Shown: in pieces, positions 27,287 through 36,332 of the stretch
How the letters are laid out: every line of letters begins with the position of its first letter
Position numbering within the stretch: the first letter of the stretch is position 1
Source: Henriciella sp.
Lineage (GTDB): Bacteria > Pseudomonadota > Alphaproteobacteria > Caulobacterales > Hyphomonadaceae
Assembly (NCBI GenBank): GCA_017642885.1
Contig: JAEPOM010000001.1
Coordinates: forward strand, 310,001-374,000
Direction: 5' to 3'
Length of the DNA stretch: 64,000 nt
Notes under the pieces: generated by a model
Databases searched by the model: none
What the model was told of the DNA's origin: nothing
Seen by the model: only the letters and a program-made list of their open reading frames with translations
Translations under genes and position numbers: made by a program

Positions 27287-29128
27287 CTATTCGGCTGCTG
27301 CGACGGTGAGGGCGTCCCGTTTGGCTTGTCGCGCCCACATATCGGCATATTCGCCGTCCGCTGCCAAGAGCGCGTCATGCGTTCCGCGTTCGATGACCTG
27401 TCCTGCTTTCAAAACAACGATCTCATCAGCGTTCTGCACGGTCGACAGGCGGTGCGCGACCATCAGCGTCGTTCGGCCCTTGGAGGCCTCATCAAGTGCA
27501 TCCTGTACCGCCGCTTCAGTTGCGCTATCCAGCGCCGAGGTGGCTTCATCCAGCACCAGGATGGCAGGATCGGCCAGGATCACCCGGGCAATGCCAACCC
27601 GCTGCTTTTCGCCGCCCGAGAGCTTCAGACCGCGCTCGCCGACGCGCGTTTCCCATCCCTCTGGCAAGCTTTCTATGAAATCGAGCAGTTGGGCCCGCCG
27701 CGCCGCATCGCGCAGCTCGTCCATGCTGGCATCAGGTTTGGCATAGCCGATATTCGATTTGATCGTTTCGTTGAACAGCACCACGTCCTGCGGCACCAGC
27801 CCCAGCGACTGACGAAGGCTCTCCTGCGTAACGTCCCGAACGTCCTTGTCGTCGATCAACACGCGGCCACCCAGCACATCGTAAAAGCGGAAGAGCAGTT
27901 TCAACAGTGTAGACTTGCCAGCGCCTGAGGTGCCGACAAAGGCGATCTTCTTCCCTGCCGCGAGATCGAAGCTGACATCTTTCACGCCGACAGCGCGCGC
28001 ATCGTGGGTAAAGCTTACCCCCTCGAACACGACGTCGCCTCTAACGTCTTTCAAGATCTTTGCATCATCCTTATCTGCCACTTCCGGCTTCATGCCGAGC
28101 AGGCCGTAAAGCTTCTCCAGGTCAACAGCGCCCTGCTTAATCTCACGCCAGGCCCAGCCGAGGATGTTCAGCGGCGCGTAGAGCGAGAAGAACATGGTCA
28201 TCACACCGGTCAGGTCACCAACCAGCATCGTGCCCTGCGACACGTTCCAGGCAGAGATCAGCAAAGCGGCCAACAAACCGGCATTCATCACAAAAGCTTG
28301 CGCTCCGTTCAGGACATACATGGATCGGATCGCATCGACATAGTGCACGTTGTAATTTCGCATGGCATCGTTGAAACGGCCGGTCTCCCGGGTTTCGGCA
28401 GCGAACGATTTCACCGTCTCAAAATTGTTCAGAATGTCGACGGCAACGCCCCGAAACCGGGTATCGGCTTCATTCATGCGCCGCCGCTGGCGCACGCGCC
28501 ATTCAGTAATCACAATCGTCGACCAAGCGTAGAGTATGATCGTCACCACGGCGACAAGTGCGAGCCAAGGATCGTAGGCAAAGGCGAGCGCGATAGATGC
28601 CAAGATCAACCGCACGACGGTAGGACCAATATTGAACGCCAGGAACCGGATAAGATAATCGATTGCACTCGCGCCGCGTTCGATCACGCGATTGAGCGCT
28701 CCGGCACGGCGCGTCTGATGGAATCCCAGCGACAGGCTTTGTGCGTGGCCAAAGGCATCAACACAGGCGAGGCGCTGTGCATCCTGACTCACTGGCGAAA
28801 ACAACCAGTCGCGCAATTGCGGCAAACCTGCCCCGAGAAAGCGAACGCTGAGCGCAATTGAAAGCCACATCAGCGCGGGCCCAAAGCCTGCCACTATGCC
28901 TGCATCATTGGCCACAAGCTTGTTGATCGCGTAGCCGAGCAGGAGCGGGAACGCGACCTCGAGAACCGCCGCCGCCAAAGTCAGCAAAATGGCCAGCACC
29001 ATAACCGGGCGCCACTTGCTCAGCTCCGGTCGGGCCAGGAGCTTCAGAATTCGTCCAATAGAAACGCCAATTCCACCATCGGCGCTTTCAATTTTGTCGG
29101 GATCGGTTGTTTCGGCGTGCGCAGTCAT
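27287..29128 (-). CDS. Atm1/HMT1-like ABC exporter (fused permease-ATPase)
   Basis: This 613-residue half-transporter has six membrane spans in residues 40-320 and an ATPase with Walker A GTSGAGKST, Q-loop PQDVVLF, signature LSGGEKQRVGIARV, Walker B ILVLDEATSALD and H-loop AHRLST. The membrane part resembles Atm1/ABCB7 and bacterial HMT1 proteins: ALNRVIERGASAIDYLIRFLAFNIGPT, TEWRVRQRRRMNEADTRF, and VLNGAQAFVMNAGL. Those proteins export glutathione-linked compounds (metal- or sulfur-containing). It is the first of two closely spaced minus-strand genes, followed by the PSD-like gene. Confidence 0.9.
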   Translation of the reverse strand: MTAHAETTDPDKIESADGGIGVSIGRILKLLARPELSKWRPVMVLAILLTLAAAVLEVAFPLLLGYAINKLVANDAGIVAGFGPALMWLSIALSVRFLGAGLPQLRDWLFSPVSQDAQRLACVDAFGHAQSLSLGFHQTRRAGALNRVIERGASAIDYLIRFLAFNIGPTVVRLILASIALAFAYDPWLALVAVVTIILYAWSTIVITEWRVRQRRRMNEADTRFRGVAVDILNNFETVKSFAAETRETGRFNDAMRNYNVHYVDAIRSMYVLNGAQAFVMNAGLLAALLISAWNVSQGTMLVGDLTGVMTMFFSLYAPLNILGWAWREIKQGAVDLEKLYGLLGMKPEVADKDDAKILKDVRGDVVFEGVSFTHDARAVGVKDVSFDLAAGKKIAFVGTSGAGKSTLLKLLFRFYDVLGGRVLIDDKDVRDVTQESLRQSLGLVPQDVVLFNETIKSNIGYAKPDASMDELRDAARRAQLLDFIESLPEGWETRVGERGLKLSGGEKQRVGIARVILADPAILVLDEATSALDSATEAAVQDALDEASKGRTTLMVAHRLSTVQNADEIVVLKAGQVIERGTHDALLAADGEYADMWARQAKRDALTVAAAE

Positions 29129-29175
29129 AGCCCGCCATATGGGACACCCACACCGTTATGAACAGGTCTCAGCAG

Positions 29176-29202
29176 AAAAAGAAAAGCCGCCCAAAGGCGG
29201 CT
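29176..29202 (-). terminator. Rho-independent terminator after the TonB receptor
   Basis: AGCCGCC (29185-29191) and GGCGGCT (29196-29202) form a perfect 7-bp stem with a 4-base loop. On the minus strand it is followed by TTTCTTTTT. It is 12 bases beyond the receptor stop and upstream of the ABC exporter start. Confidence 0.8.
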
Positions 29203-29213
29203 GATCTCAAATT

Positions 29214-31358
29214 CTAAAAGCGTCCGCTGATCGTAACACGCGCGTTTAATGGCGCGCCCACAGTTGCCTGGTGCGTGCTGTGAGAGTTCGGGAAGTAAAT
29301 CTCGTCGGCCAAATTCTCGACATTCAACTGAATTCGCAAATCGTCCGAAATGTCATAGTAGGCCGCCGCATCTATTCGAGTGTAGCTCGGCAGAACTGCG
29401 CTATTGCTATTATTGATGAAACTCTCGTCTTGATAGGTCACACCAAGCCCGAGCCCAAACCGATCCGTGACCTGGTAACTGTTCCAGAGCGAGAACATGT
29501 TTTCCGGCAGTTCGCGCGGTCGCAGACCCGTTGCCCCGGATCGATCGACCTGCTCGCCGTCGAGATAACTATAACCGCCTGAAACGTACCATCTTTCGCT
29601 CAGCTGGCCCTGAAGCTGGAGCTCGAAACCAGAAACTTCTGTATCGATCACATCCAGGGTTGAGGCATCATTGTCCGCCACCTGAGGCGAGCTCTGCTCA
29701 ATTTCGAAGACAGCTGCGGTGAAGCTCATATCGGAATGGAAGTCCCATTTCACCCCAGCCTCGAGATTGGTGAACGTATTCGGGTCGAGGGCGTTATTGT
29801 CGCCATTGATATTGGCGAACTGTTCCCCAGACCGCGGCAGGAAGGATTCCGAATAACTGCCATAGATAGATACGTTCTCGACCGGCTTGTAGACGAGCCC
29901 GAAACGTGGAGAGATCTCCTCGTCCGTCCGGCTGCGATTGCGATCGGCGGCCGCGACTGACGGATCGAGATTGTCGACAGAAATGTCGAACCGATCGAAC
30001 CGTGCACCGATGATGATATCGAGTTGGTCGGAGATTTCGATCTCGTCTTGGATATAGGCCGAGATAACTTCTACGGTTGCTGCGGTGTCGTCGTTCAAGT
30101 CGGAGAATGTCAGCGTCGTAGCATTGCCGCTCGCGTTGGTCCCTGTCCCGCCGCTAAAGCTCAACGGGCGCATGACATCGAAAAACTCTACATCATCATT
30201 GGACCCGCTCCAGACTGGATTGAAGCGATCATTGTCATTGGTGGTGTCGATATACTCGATGCCCGAAACGACAGTGTGACCGAAACGACCGGTATCGAAC
30301 TCGCCAATCAGATCACCTGACAGGATGAGGTTCTGGCGCTGCGTCGTATCAACATAGCCATCAATGCCGACAATATTGGTCGCCGGATCAAAGCTGGACG
30401 CGTAGAAATTTCGATAGAGCTTGTCATAATCGCCATAGAAGACGCTGACGCGGCCTTTCAGCGTTTCAGCAAACTGGTGCTGAACAAGTGCCCGCACAAG
30501 ATGCGCTTCCAGCTGTGTGGTGTTGAGCTCGGGGTCCCCGAACACAATGTCTTCGAAGGCCTCAACCGGCTCGCCATTGGCGCCCGTTGGGATGCCGCGA
30601 TCGATGAAGCGCTCATGGTCGACATACTCGTACGACACGTCCAGCGTTGTTTCGGGACTGAGTTCAAACCGAGCCGTTGGGTTGATGCCAATCCGGTCGC
30701 CATCGTAAAAATCCCGATGGTTTTCCAGGCTCTCATACATCGCATTGATGCGGAACGCCGCAGCGTCGCTGACCTCGAAATTACTATCCACCTGCGCCCC
30801 GAAACCGCCAAATGAATTCAGGCTCGCCTGATACCCGGTAAAGGTCTCGCCCAAAACGCCCTTCTTGGTCACCCGGTTCAGGATCCCGCCAGTGCCGCCG
30901 CGCCCAAACAAGAGCGCATTCGGACCACGGAGGATTTCGACCTGCTCAAGATTGTAGAGCGGACGGTAATACTGCACGTCGTCGCGCACGCCATCGATGA
31001 AGAAGTCAGCGGTTGAGCGGACGCCCCTGAAGATGACCGCATCCCGGTGGCCTTCCCCTTGCGAAGCGCTCACACCAGGCGTGTAGTCGATAATGTCGCC
31101 GATGCTGTCAAAGCCCTGCTGAAGGATCTGGTCCGCCGTAACGATGCTCAGGCTTTGCGGGACATCAATGATCGGGGTCGGCGACTTCAGCGCATTCACC
31201 TGATCCGCATAAAGGTAAGTCCCCACAACCACGATCTGGTCTTGCACATAGACATCGTCATTTGCGGCGTCGTCTGGGCTTTGAGCCATCGCCGCAGGCA
31301 CTGCAAGCACCAGAGCAAGCGCGGCAGAACAGAAAAACTGGGAGGAGAAACGGGGCAT
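29214..31358 (-). CDS. TonB-dependent siderophore receptor
   Basis: This outer-membrane transporter imports ferric siderophores with energy from TonB-ExbBD. Its 714 residues include a signal peptide (about 1-25, ending PAAMAQS), a plug with IIDVPQSLSIVTADQILQQ, GVRSTADFFIDGVRDDVQYYRPLYNLEQVEILRGPNALLFGRGGTGGILNRVTKK, and a barrel ending VTISGRF with the terminal aromatic residue. The plug matches the FhuA/FoxA-like siderophore group (TIGR01783). A possible Fur box lies upstream, and a terminator follows the gene. Confidence 0.93.
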   Translation of the reverse strand: MPRFSSQFFCSAALALVLAVPAAMAQSPDDAANDDVYVQDQIVVVGTYLYADQVNALKSPTPIIDVPQSLSIVTADQILQQGFDSIGDIIDYTPGVSASQGEGHRDAVIFRGVRSTADFFIDGVRDDVQYYRPLYNLEQVEILRGPNALLFGRGGTGGILNRVTKKGVLGETFTGYQASLNSFGGFGAQVDSNFEVSDAAAFRINAMYESLENHRDFYDGDRIGINPTARFELSPETTLDVSYEYVDHERFIDRGIPTGANGEPVEAFEDIVFGDPELNTTQLEAHLVRALVQHQFAETLKGRVSVFYGDYDKLYRNFYASSFDPATNIVGIDGYVDTTQRQNLILSGDLIGEFDTGRFGHTVVSGIEYIDTTNDNDRFNPVWSGSNDDVEFFDVMRPLSFSGGTGTNASGNATTLTFSDLNDDTAATVEVISAYIQDEIEISDQLDIIIGARFDRFDISVDNLDPSVAAADRNRSRTDEEISPRFGLVYKPVENVSIYGSYSESFLPRSGEQFANINGDNNALDPNTFTNLEAGVKWDFHSDMSFTAAVFEIEQSSPQVADNDASTLDVIDTEVSGFELQLQGQLSERWYVSGGYSYLDGEQVDRSGATGLRPRELPENMFSLWNSYQVTDRFGLGLGVTYQDESFINNSNSAVLPSYTRIDAAAYYDISDDLRIQLNVENLADEIYFPNSHSTHQATVGAPLNARVTISGRF

Positions 31359-31406
31359 TGAGTGGACTACCTGATTGATTTCGATGAGCTCGCTTAGAAG
31401 AACCGT

Positions 31407-31424
31407 AAATGAAAATCAATCGCA
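31407..31424. promoter_or_regulatory. Possible Fur-type box upstream of the siderophore receptor
   Basis: AAATGAAAATCAATCGCA, about 50-65 bases before the minus-strand receptor start. On the receptor strand it reads TGCGATTGATTTTCATTT, close to the AT-rich, TGA-x3-TCA-type Fur operator. This is a weak match by eye only. Confidence 0.4.
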
Positions 31425-31522
31425 ACTAGGACGAAAATGCAAGTCAGTCGCAGAAATATCACAGGTATTTCCACGTATGCGATCCAGACTAGAAAATCGC
31501 GACACTGCGACAGCTTTCTTCT

Positions 31523-31541
31523 GGTTTTCGTTACGAAAACC
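31523..31541. promoter_or_regulatory. Perfect 19-bp palindrome upstream of the LOG-family gene
   Basis: GGTTTTCGTTACGAAAACC: two 9-base arms around one central T, 39 bases before the ATG at 31580. The length and perfection suggest a dimeric repressor operator. No matching known operator is recognised. It could serve either the LOG gene or the divergent receptor gene. Confidence 0.6.
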
Positions 31542-31579
31542 CTTTAAGGCTCGTCCGGTTTGAATCAGAGGCTAGGTGA

Positions 31580-32143
31580 ATGACCGGATTAAAATCTGTT
31601 TGCGTGTATTGTGGATCGTCGAATGATGTGAAGCCCGATTATTTGCGTCTGGCACAGGACCTGGGGCGCACGCTGGCACAGAAGAATATTCGCCTCGTCT
31701 ATGGCGGCGGTGGCGTCGGCCTGATGGGCGCCTGCGCGCGCGCAGTCCATTCCGATGGCGGCGAAGTGCTCGGCATCATGCCGCGTTTTCTGCTACAGAA
31801 GGAACGGATCTTCGAAGACGTCCCGCACGAAATTGTCGATGATATGCACACGCGTAAGCAGCGCATGTTCGACGAAAGCGATGCTTTTATCGTCTTGCCC
31901 GGCGGCATCGGGACCCTCGAAGAAGCTGTCGAGATGCTGAGCTGGGCGCGCCTTGGCCTGCACGCAAAGCCGATGGCGTTTCTCGACGAAGATGGCTTCT
32001 GGGCCCCGTTCTTCGAGCTGATGGATCATATCATTGATGGCCGGTTCACCCCTGAAGAGTTTCGCGCCGCTCTGGTTCACGAACACACGCCAGAGGCCGC
32101 CATCCAGGCCCTCTGCGACCGCGTCGTGAAACTCGGGGATTAG
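31580..32143 (+). CDS. LOG-family protein (TIGR00730), cytokinin riboside phosphoribohydrolase-like
   Basis: This is a 187-residue Rossmann-fold protein with the family signatures VYGGGGVGLMG and the PGGIGTLEEAVEMLSW active-site loop. The upstream acidic-basic motif THKQRMFDESDAFIVL region is preserved as MHTRKQRMFDESDAFIVLPGG. The LOG fold hydrolyses nucleoside 5'-monophosphates (cytokinin nucleotides in plants, AMP-like nucleotides in bacteria). AGGTGA precedes the ATG. A 19-bp palindrome lies 39 bases upstream. It converges on gltX. Confidence 0.9.
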   Translation: MTGLKSVCVYCGSSNDVKPDYLRLAQDLGRTLAQKNIRLVYGGGGVGLMGACARAVHSDGGEVLGIMPRFLLQKERIFEDVPHEIVDDMHTRKQRMFDESDAFIVLPGGIGTLEEAVEMLSWARLGLHAKPMAFLDEDGFWAPFFELMDHIIDGRFTPEEFRAALVHEHTPEAAIQALCDRVVKLGD

Positions 32144-32166
32144 TCGCGAGCCGACTAATCGCCAAT

Positions 32167-33504
32167 CTAACCCAAACGCTGGAGCGCGCGTTCGCGTCCC
32201 ATCAGGACGAGCATGTCGCCAACGCTTGGGCCGCGCTCCATGCCGGTGAGGGCTTTGCGGAGCGGCATGAACAAGCCTTTGCCTTTGCGACCGGTCTGTT
32301 CTTTCAGAGAAGAAGTCCAGGTACCCCAGGTCTCGGCGGTGATATCGCCTTCCGGCAGCAATGTTGCCGCGGCTGATATGAAGTCTCGGTCTTCGTCGTC
32401 AACGATCGGATCGATTTCGCCAAACGCTACGGGCACAAATCGCGCCGCGTCTTCCACCGTTTCGCAATTTTCTTTGACCAATTGCCAGAAAACCTCGTTC
32501 GCCGCCTGAGGATCGATTGCTGCTAGGCGGGCCTGGGCGTCTTCGAATGTCATATTGTGCGTGATCGCGGCGTTGAGACTGCGAAGCTCTGCTTCGTCGA
32601 AACGTGCCGGGGCGCGGCCAATCTTGTCGAATGCGAACTCCTCGGCGAGCTGCGCCAGCGACTCGCGCATCTCGACATTGTCACTCGTGCCAAGTTTGCC
32701 GAGCAGCGAGCAAATCGCGAGAGGCTCAATACCCTGGCTGCGCAACTCACCCATGCCGAGCGACCCCAGGCGCTTCGAAAGACTGGCGCCGTCTGTGCCA
32801 ACCAGGAGCGGTGTATGCGCCATATCGGGCGCGGTGCCGCCCAAAGCTTTGAAAATTTCGATCTGAGCGCCGGAATTGGTGACGTGATCCTCTCCGCGGA
32901 CAACGTGCGTGATGCCGGCCTCGATATCGTCGACACAGCTCGGGAGCGTATAAAGATAAGACCCGTCGGCCCGGATCAGAACCGGATCGGACAAGGAGCT
33001 TGTATCAATCGCCTGCTCGCCGCGCACGAGATCGGTCCAGACGATACGTTCCCCGCTCAGTTTGAAGCGCCAATGCGGTTTGCGGCCTTCGGCTTCGAAC
33101 GCAGCTTTCTCATCGTCGGTAAGGTCCAGGCCAGCGCGATTATAGACAGGCGGTTTGCCCCGAGCGCGTTGAAGCTTTCTCTGACGATCAAGCTCGTCCG
33201 CGGTTTCGTAACACGCATATAGCAGGCCCATGTCACGCAACTTGTCGGCGGCGGCGTCATATTGGTCAAAGCGCTCTGATTGTTTGAACGTCTTGTCCCA
33301 GGTCAGTCCCAGCCAGGTCAGGTCATCGCGAATGCCTTGCTCATACTCCGCGGTCGAACGCTCAGTATCGGTATCATCGATGCGCAGAATGAACGTGCCG
33401 CCCTGGCCTTTGGTGAAGAGCCAGTTGATCAGCGCGGTGCGGACGTTTCCGACATGCAGTTTCCCGGTCGGAGAGGGAGCAAAACGGACGACAGGTTGGG
33501 TCAT
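32167..33504 (-). CDS. gltX: Glutamate--tRNA ligase
   Basis: This class I synthetase charges tRNA-Glu, and in many alphaproteobacteria a paralogue mischarges tRNA-Gln for later amidation by GatCAB. The HIGH-like motif is FAPSPTGKLHVGNVRTALINWL and the KMSKS-like motif is SLSKRLGSL. GGTFILRIDDTD and VRGEDHVTNSGAQIEIFKALG are conserved. It is 445 residues, a normal size. Whether it is the discriminating or the nondiscriminating copy cannot be told without the second gltX. The link matters because an unusual tRNA-Gln lies in the window. Confidence 0.95.
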   Translation of the reverse strand: MTQPVVRFAPSPTGKLHVGNVRTALINWLFTKGQGGTFILRIDDTDTERSTAEYEQGIRDDLTWLGLTWDKTFKQSERFDQYDAAADKLRDMGLLYACYETADELDRQRKLQRARGKPPVYNRAGLDLTDDEKAAFEAEGRKPHWRFKLSGERIVWTDLVRGEQAIDTSSLSDPVLIRADGSYLYTLPSCVDDIEAGITHVVRGEDHVTNSGAQIEIFKALGGTAPDMAHTPLLVGTDGASLSKRLGSLGMGELRSQGIEPLAICSLLGKLGTSDNVEMRESLAQLAEEFAFDKIGRAPARFDEAELRSLNAAITHNMTFEDAQARLAAIDPQAANEVFWQLVKENCETVEDAARFVPVAFGEIDPIVDDEDRDFISAAATLLPEGDITAETWGTWTSSLKEQTGRKGKGLFMPLRKALTGMERGPSVGDMLVLMGRERALQRLG

Positions 33505-33633
33505 GGCAGAGCCTTAGTGGATTCAGAGCGCTCCTTCCACACGAAAACGCCTCAAAAGCCAAGTCATTGCCGCCACATTTGACAGAAACAGTCGAGTCCC
33601 GGCAGAGCCTGAGAAGGCGAATGGGAGAGAGCA

Positions 33634-34383
33634 ATGATCCGATTGACCGCAAGCGTACTGGCCACAAGCTTGGCATTGACGGCGTGCAACCCGTCAGCCC
33701 CTGTTTCGGGAGACATAGATACGATCGCTCCGGAAGCGGATCTGGATACCGGGTCCGAAACAGAAACGGAAACCGATCTCACAGAAATTCTCGCTGATCC
33801 TGATGATATTGAGACCGTGGGTTATCCGGAAGGTTGGGAAATGCAGCTCTACTGGTCTGGCGAATACCCGAATGGATTTGCTGTGACTCAGGAAGGAACC
33901 ACCGTAATGGGGCATGAAACCATCACGTTCGGTGAGTACCCTCCAATCTATTGCGGCCTGCCCCACAAAGCGACGTACAGTCCGTGGAATGTGGCACGTA
34001 TGATCAGCGATGAATTGGTTTTCGTTGCTATGACTTTCCCAACCACGTTCACGATCAATGAAGATGTCAGTCTTGAAGTGTTTGTTGGCGACGGTGTCGA
34101 GCAGCTGGACCTGAAGGCCGGCGACACGCTGACTTACAAGTCCTATATCGCGGAAGGTTTTTTCATCGCTGAGAAGGATGGCGTTTCCTACGAGATGAAC
34201 GAGGCCGCCCTACCCCAGAGCACAGAGTTCGAGCAAGGCCCCGAAGATGAGGAATGGGTGCAGGTCACCTGTGCTGATGCCGAAGAGACGCGCGCCTGGG
34301 TACGCTATGAGCAGGCTTTGCAAGCACCGGGCGTCGAACCATACGAATATACGGGTTTCGGTGAGGCGGCAGATCTGCCCTAA
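33634..34383 (+). CDS. Uncharacterised acidic lipoprotein
   Basis: A lipoprotein signal MIRLTASVLATSLALTAC is followed by a very acidic linker (residues 24-65, DTIAPEADLDTGSETETETD), then a compact domain with strands FAVTQEGTTVMGHETITF and QVTCADAEETRAWVRYEQAL. Three cysteines are present after the lipobox. No family is recognised. It is divergent from gltX and precedes the DUF1499 gene by 81 bases, with an independent ribosome binding site, so the two may or may not be co-transcribed. Confidence 0.72.
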   Translation: MIRLTASVLATSLALTACNPSAPVSGDIDTIAPEADLDTGSETETETDLTEILADPDDIETVGYPEGWEMQLYWSGEYPNGFAVTQEGTTVMGHETITFGEYPPIYCGLPHKATYSPWNVARMISDELVFVAMTFPTTFTINEDVSLEVFVGDGVEQLDLKAGDTLTYKSYIAEGFFIAEKDGVSYEMNEAALPQSTEFEQGPEDEEWVQVTCADAEETRAWVRYEQALQAPGVEPYEYTGFGEAADLP

Positions 34384-34464
34384 GCGCGGTTCTCCCTGCG
34401 CAAATTATTTCCATGTCGGTTAGAATGGTCTATCTCGCCTGAAACGGGATAGAGGAGCCCCCCC

Positions 34465-35346
34465 ATGAGCGACGTTATCGAGACACCGACCGCCGGCTGG
34501 CGCATGAAAGTCGCGATTTTCGCGCTTTGTGCGTCGATCTTTACTGTTCTCTGGTTCACTGTTGCGGCGCTGGGGACGAAATGGGGATGGTGGCCCTGGC
34601 AAGTTGGCCTCGGGCAGATGACCATCGGCACCGGGCCGAAGATTGCGCTCGCGGCTCTCGCTGTTTCCGTCATCGCGCAGGTGATCGCGCTGATTAAAGC
34701 CCCTCGCAAACAAGCCTTCATCATCGCATTGGGCGCAACCCTGATCGCTGCGTTCACGATGTTCAGATTGGCTGGAATGGGCGCGCAAGCGGCGGCTCTG
34801 CCACCTTTGCACGACATCCAGACCGATTGGGCCGATCCGATCCAGTTCAGCCAGACACTGATGGCAGCCAGAACCGCCGATGGGGAAACCAATCCGGTAC
34901 TCGATGCTCCGACTGTACCTGACTATGCGGAGCAAAGATGGCCGGGCACCGCCGGTCGACTGGTCTCTGAAATCCAGGAAGAAGCGGAGATCAAAGAAGC
35001 CGGAAAAGGCACGGTCTATCCAAAGATGGAAACGCTCTACTTCGACGCGCAGCCGTCTGAAGTTGCCGGTGTCGCCGAACAGATCATGCGCAAAAAAGGC
35101 TGGGACCTCGTCTCGTCGGCATCAGAAGATGCGGCGGCGATCCAACTGGAAGCGACAGCAACGTCGGGCTGGTTCGGGTTCAAGGATGACATCGCCGTGC
35201 GGATCCGAGTTGCCAATGGCGCAACTGAAGTTGATATCCGCTCGACCAGCCGCGTCGGTCTGTCCGACCTCGGCGCCAACTCGACGCGTGTCTACGGGTT
35301 GATGATAGAGCTGGAAGACCGCGCCGACGGTCGCCGCGCGCCTTAA
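34465..35346 (+). CDS. DUF1499 membrane protein
   Basis: The 293-residue product has three or four N-terminal hydrophobic segments (residues 14-35, 53-70, 81-105), then a DUF1499 domain (about 150-285). The domain carries FDAQPSEVAGVAEQIMRKKGWDLV, SGWFGFKDDIAVRIRV and VDIRSTSRVGLSDLGANSTRV, which matches the family's closing 'RSxSRxGxSDLGxN' motif. The function is unknown. GAGGAG precedes the ATG. It converges on the MBL hydrolase, with 3 bases between the stops. Confidence 0.88.
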   Translation: MSDVIETPTAGWRMKVAIFALCASIFTVLWFTVAALGTKWGWWPWQVGLGQMTIGTGPKIALAALAVSVIAQVIALIKAPRKQAFIIALGATLIAAFTMFRLAGMGAQAAALPPLHDIQTDWADPIQFSQTLMAARTADGETNPVLDAPTVPDYAEQRWPGTAGRLVSEIQEEAEIKEAGKGTVYPKMETLYFDAQPSEVAGVAEQIMRKKGWDLVSSASEDAAAIQLEATATSGWFGFKDDIAVRIRVANGATEVDIRSTSRVGLSDLGANSTRVYGLMIELEDRADGRRAP

Positions 35347-35349
35347 AGC

Positions 35350-36261
35350 CTACGCGTCGACCTTGGTCAGACGATACTCGCTTTGAACGACAGGGTTCGC
35401 ATCGCTTGCGATGACGCGGCCTTCGTCGATCAGCTTGAACATATGACCGAGCAAGCTCATGCAAGCGGCTGGAAACAGGCGCTCTTCGAGCCCGATATAC
35501 ATGGCCTTGACCATTTCAGGGATTGAGGTCTCGCCGGCTTTCATCATGGCGATGACGCCGTCTTCACGCTCCTGGCGATGTTGGCGATAGGCCTGAATGA
35601 ATTCTTTGACAAAGGCCTTGCCCTCAATCGGTGACCCGTGTGTGGGCCACAAGATGTCGAATTCACGGTCTTCGATCTTGTCGAGGCTGTCGAAATAATC
35701 CGCCATATTGCCGTCTGGAGGCGCAACGATCGTCGTTGACCAGCCCATGATGTGGTCGCCGGTTAGACAGGCATTCTCTTCTTTAAGAGCAAAGCAGAGG
35801 TGGTTGGTTGTGTGGCCTGGCGTTTCGATCGTCTCGAGCGTCCATCCTGGCCCCTCGAAGATGTCACCATCACAAGTGCATTCGTCGGGCGAGAATCCAG
35901 CATCATCCTCACTACCCAGCTCGCCTTTGGCAGTCGGCTCGCCGCAGCCTTTGGCATAGACTTTACAGCCCGCCCATTCCGCCAGCGGCTTGGCCAGCGG
36001 AGAGTGATCAGAGTGTCCGTGCGAGACGAGAACGTATTTCACGGTTTCACCTTCGAGTGCTGCTTTGAGCGCCTCAAAATGGGTCTCATCGTGTGGGCCC
36101 GGATCGATCACAGCGACTTCGCCCCGACCGATAATGTAAACGCCCGTTCCGACAAAGGTGAAGGGTCCAGGATTGTTGGCGATCACACGCCGGATCAGTG
36201 GAGAAACTTGTTCCACTTTTCCATATTCAAATTCTATTTCACGCACAAAAGGAATGGCCAT
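35350..36261 (-). CDS. Metallo-beta-lactamase-fold hydrolase (LACTB2-like)
   Basis: This 303-residue zinc hydrolase has the signature VLVSHGHSDHSPLA (HxHxDH), a GHTTNHLCFAL histidine block, an LTGDHIMGWSTTIVAPPDGN metal site, and ILWPTHGSPIEG near the end. The C-terminal helical part (ERLFPAACMSLLGHMFKLIDEGRV) is winged-helix-like, as in LACTB2/MBLAC2-type proteins. The substrate is unknown. The gene lies 71 bases downstream of an ATP-grasp-like gene on the same strand. Confidence 0.88.
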   Translation of the reverse strand: MAIPFVREIEFEYGKVEQVSPLIRRVIANNPGPFTFVGTGVYIIGRGEVAVIDPGPHDETHFEALKAALEGETVKYVLVSHGHSDHSPLAKPLAEWAGCKVYAKGCGEPTAKGELGSEDDAGFSPDECTCDGDIFEGPGWTLETIETPGHTTNHLCFALKEENACLTGDHIMGWSTTIVAPPDGNMADYFDSLDKIEDREFDILWPTHGSPIEGKAFVKEFIQAYRQHRQEREDGVIAMMKAGETSIPEMVKAMYIGLEERLFPAACMSLLGHMFKLIDEGRVIASDANPVVQSEYRLTKVDA

Positions 36262-36332
36262 GGGAGTTTGCTGTCTTGTTTCTTCTTGATTTCTTCTGGG
36301 ACGTCCTGCCCTGATTTCGCAAGTCCGGCAAA

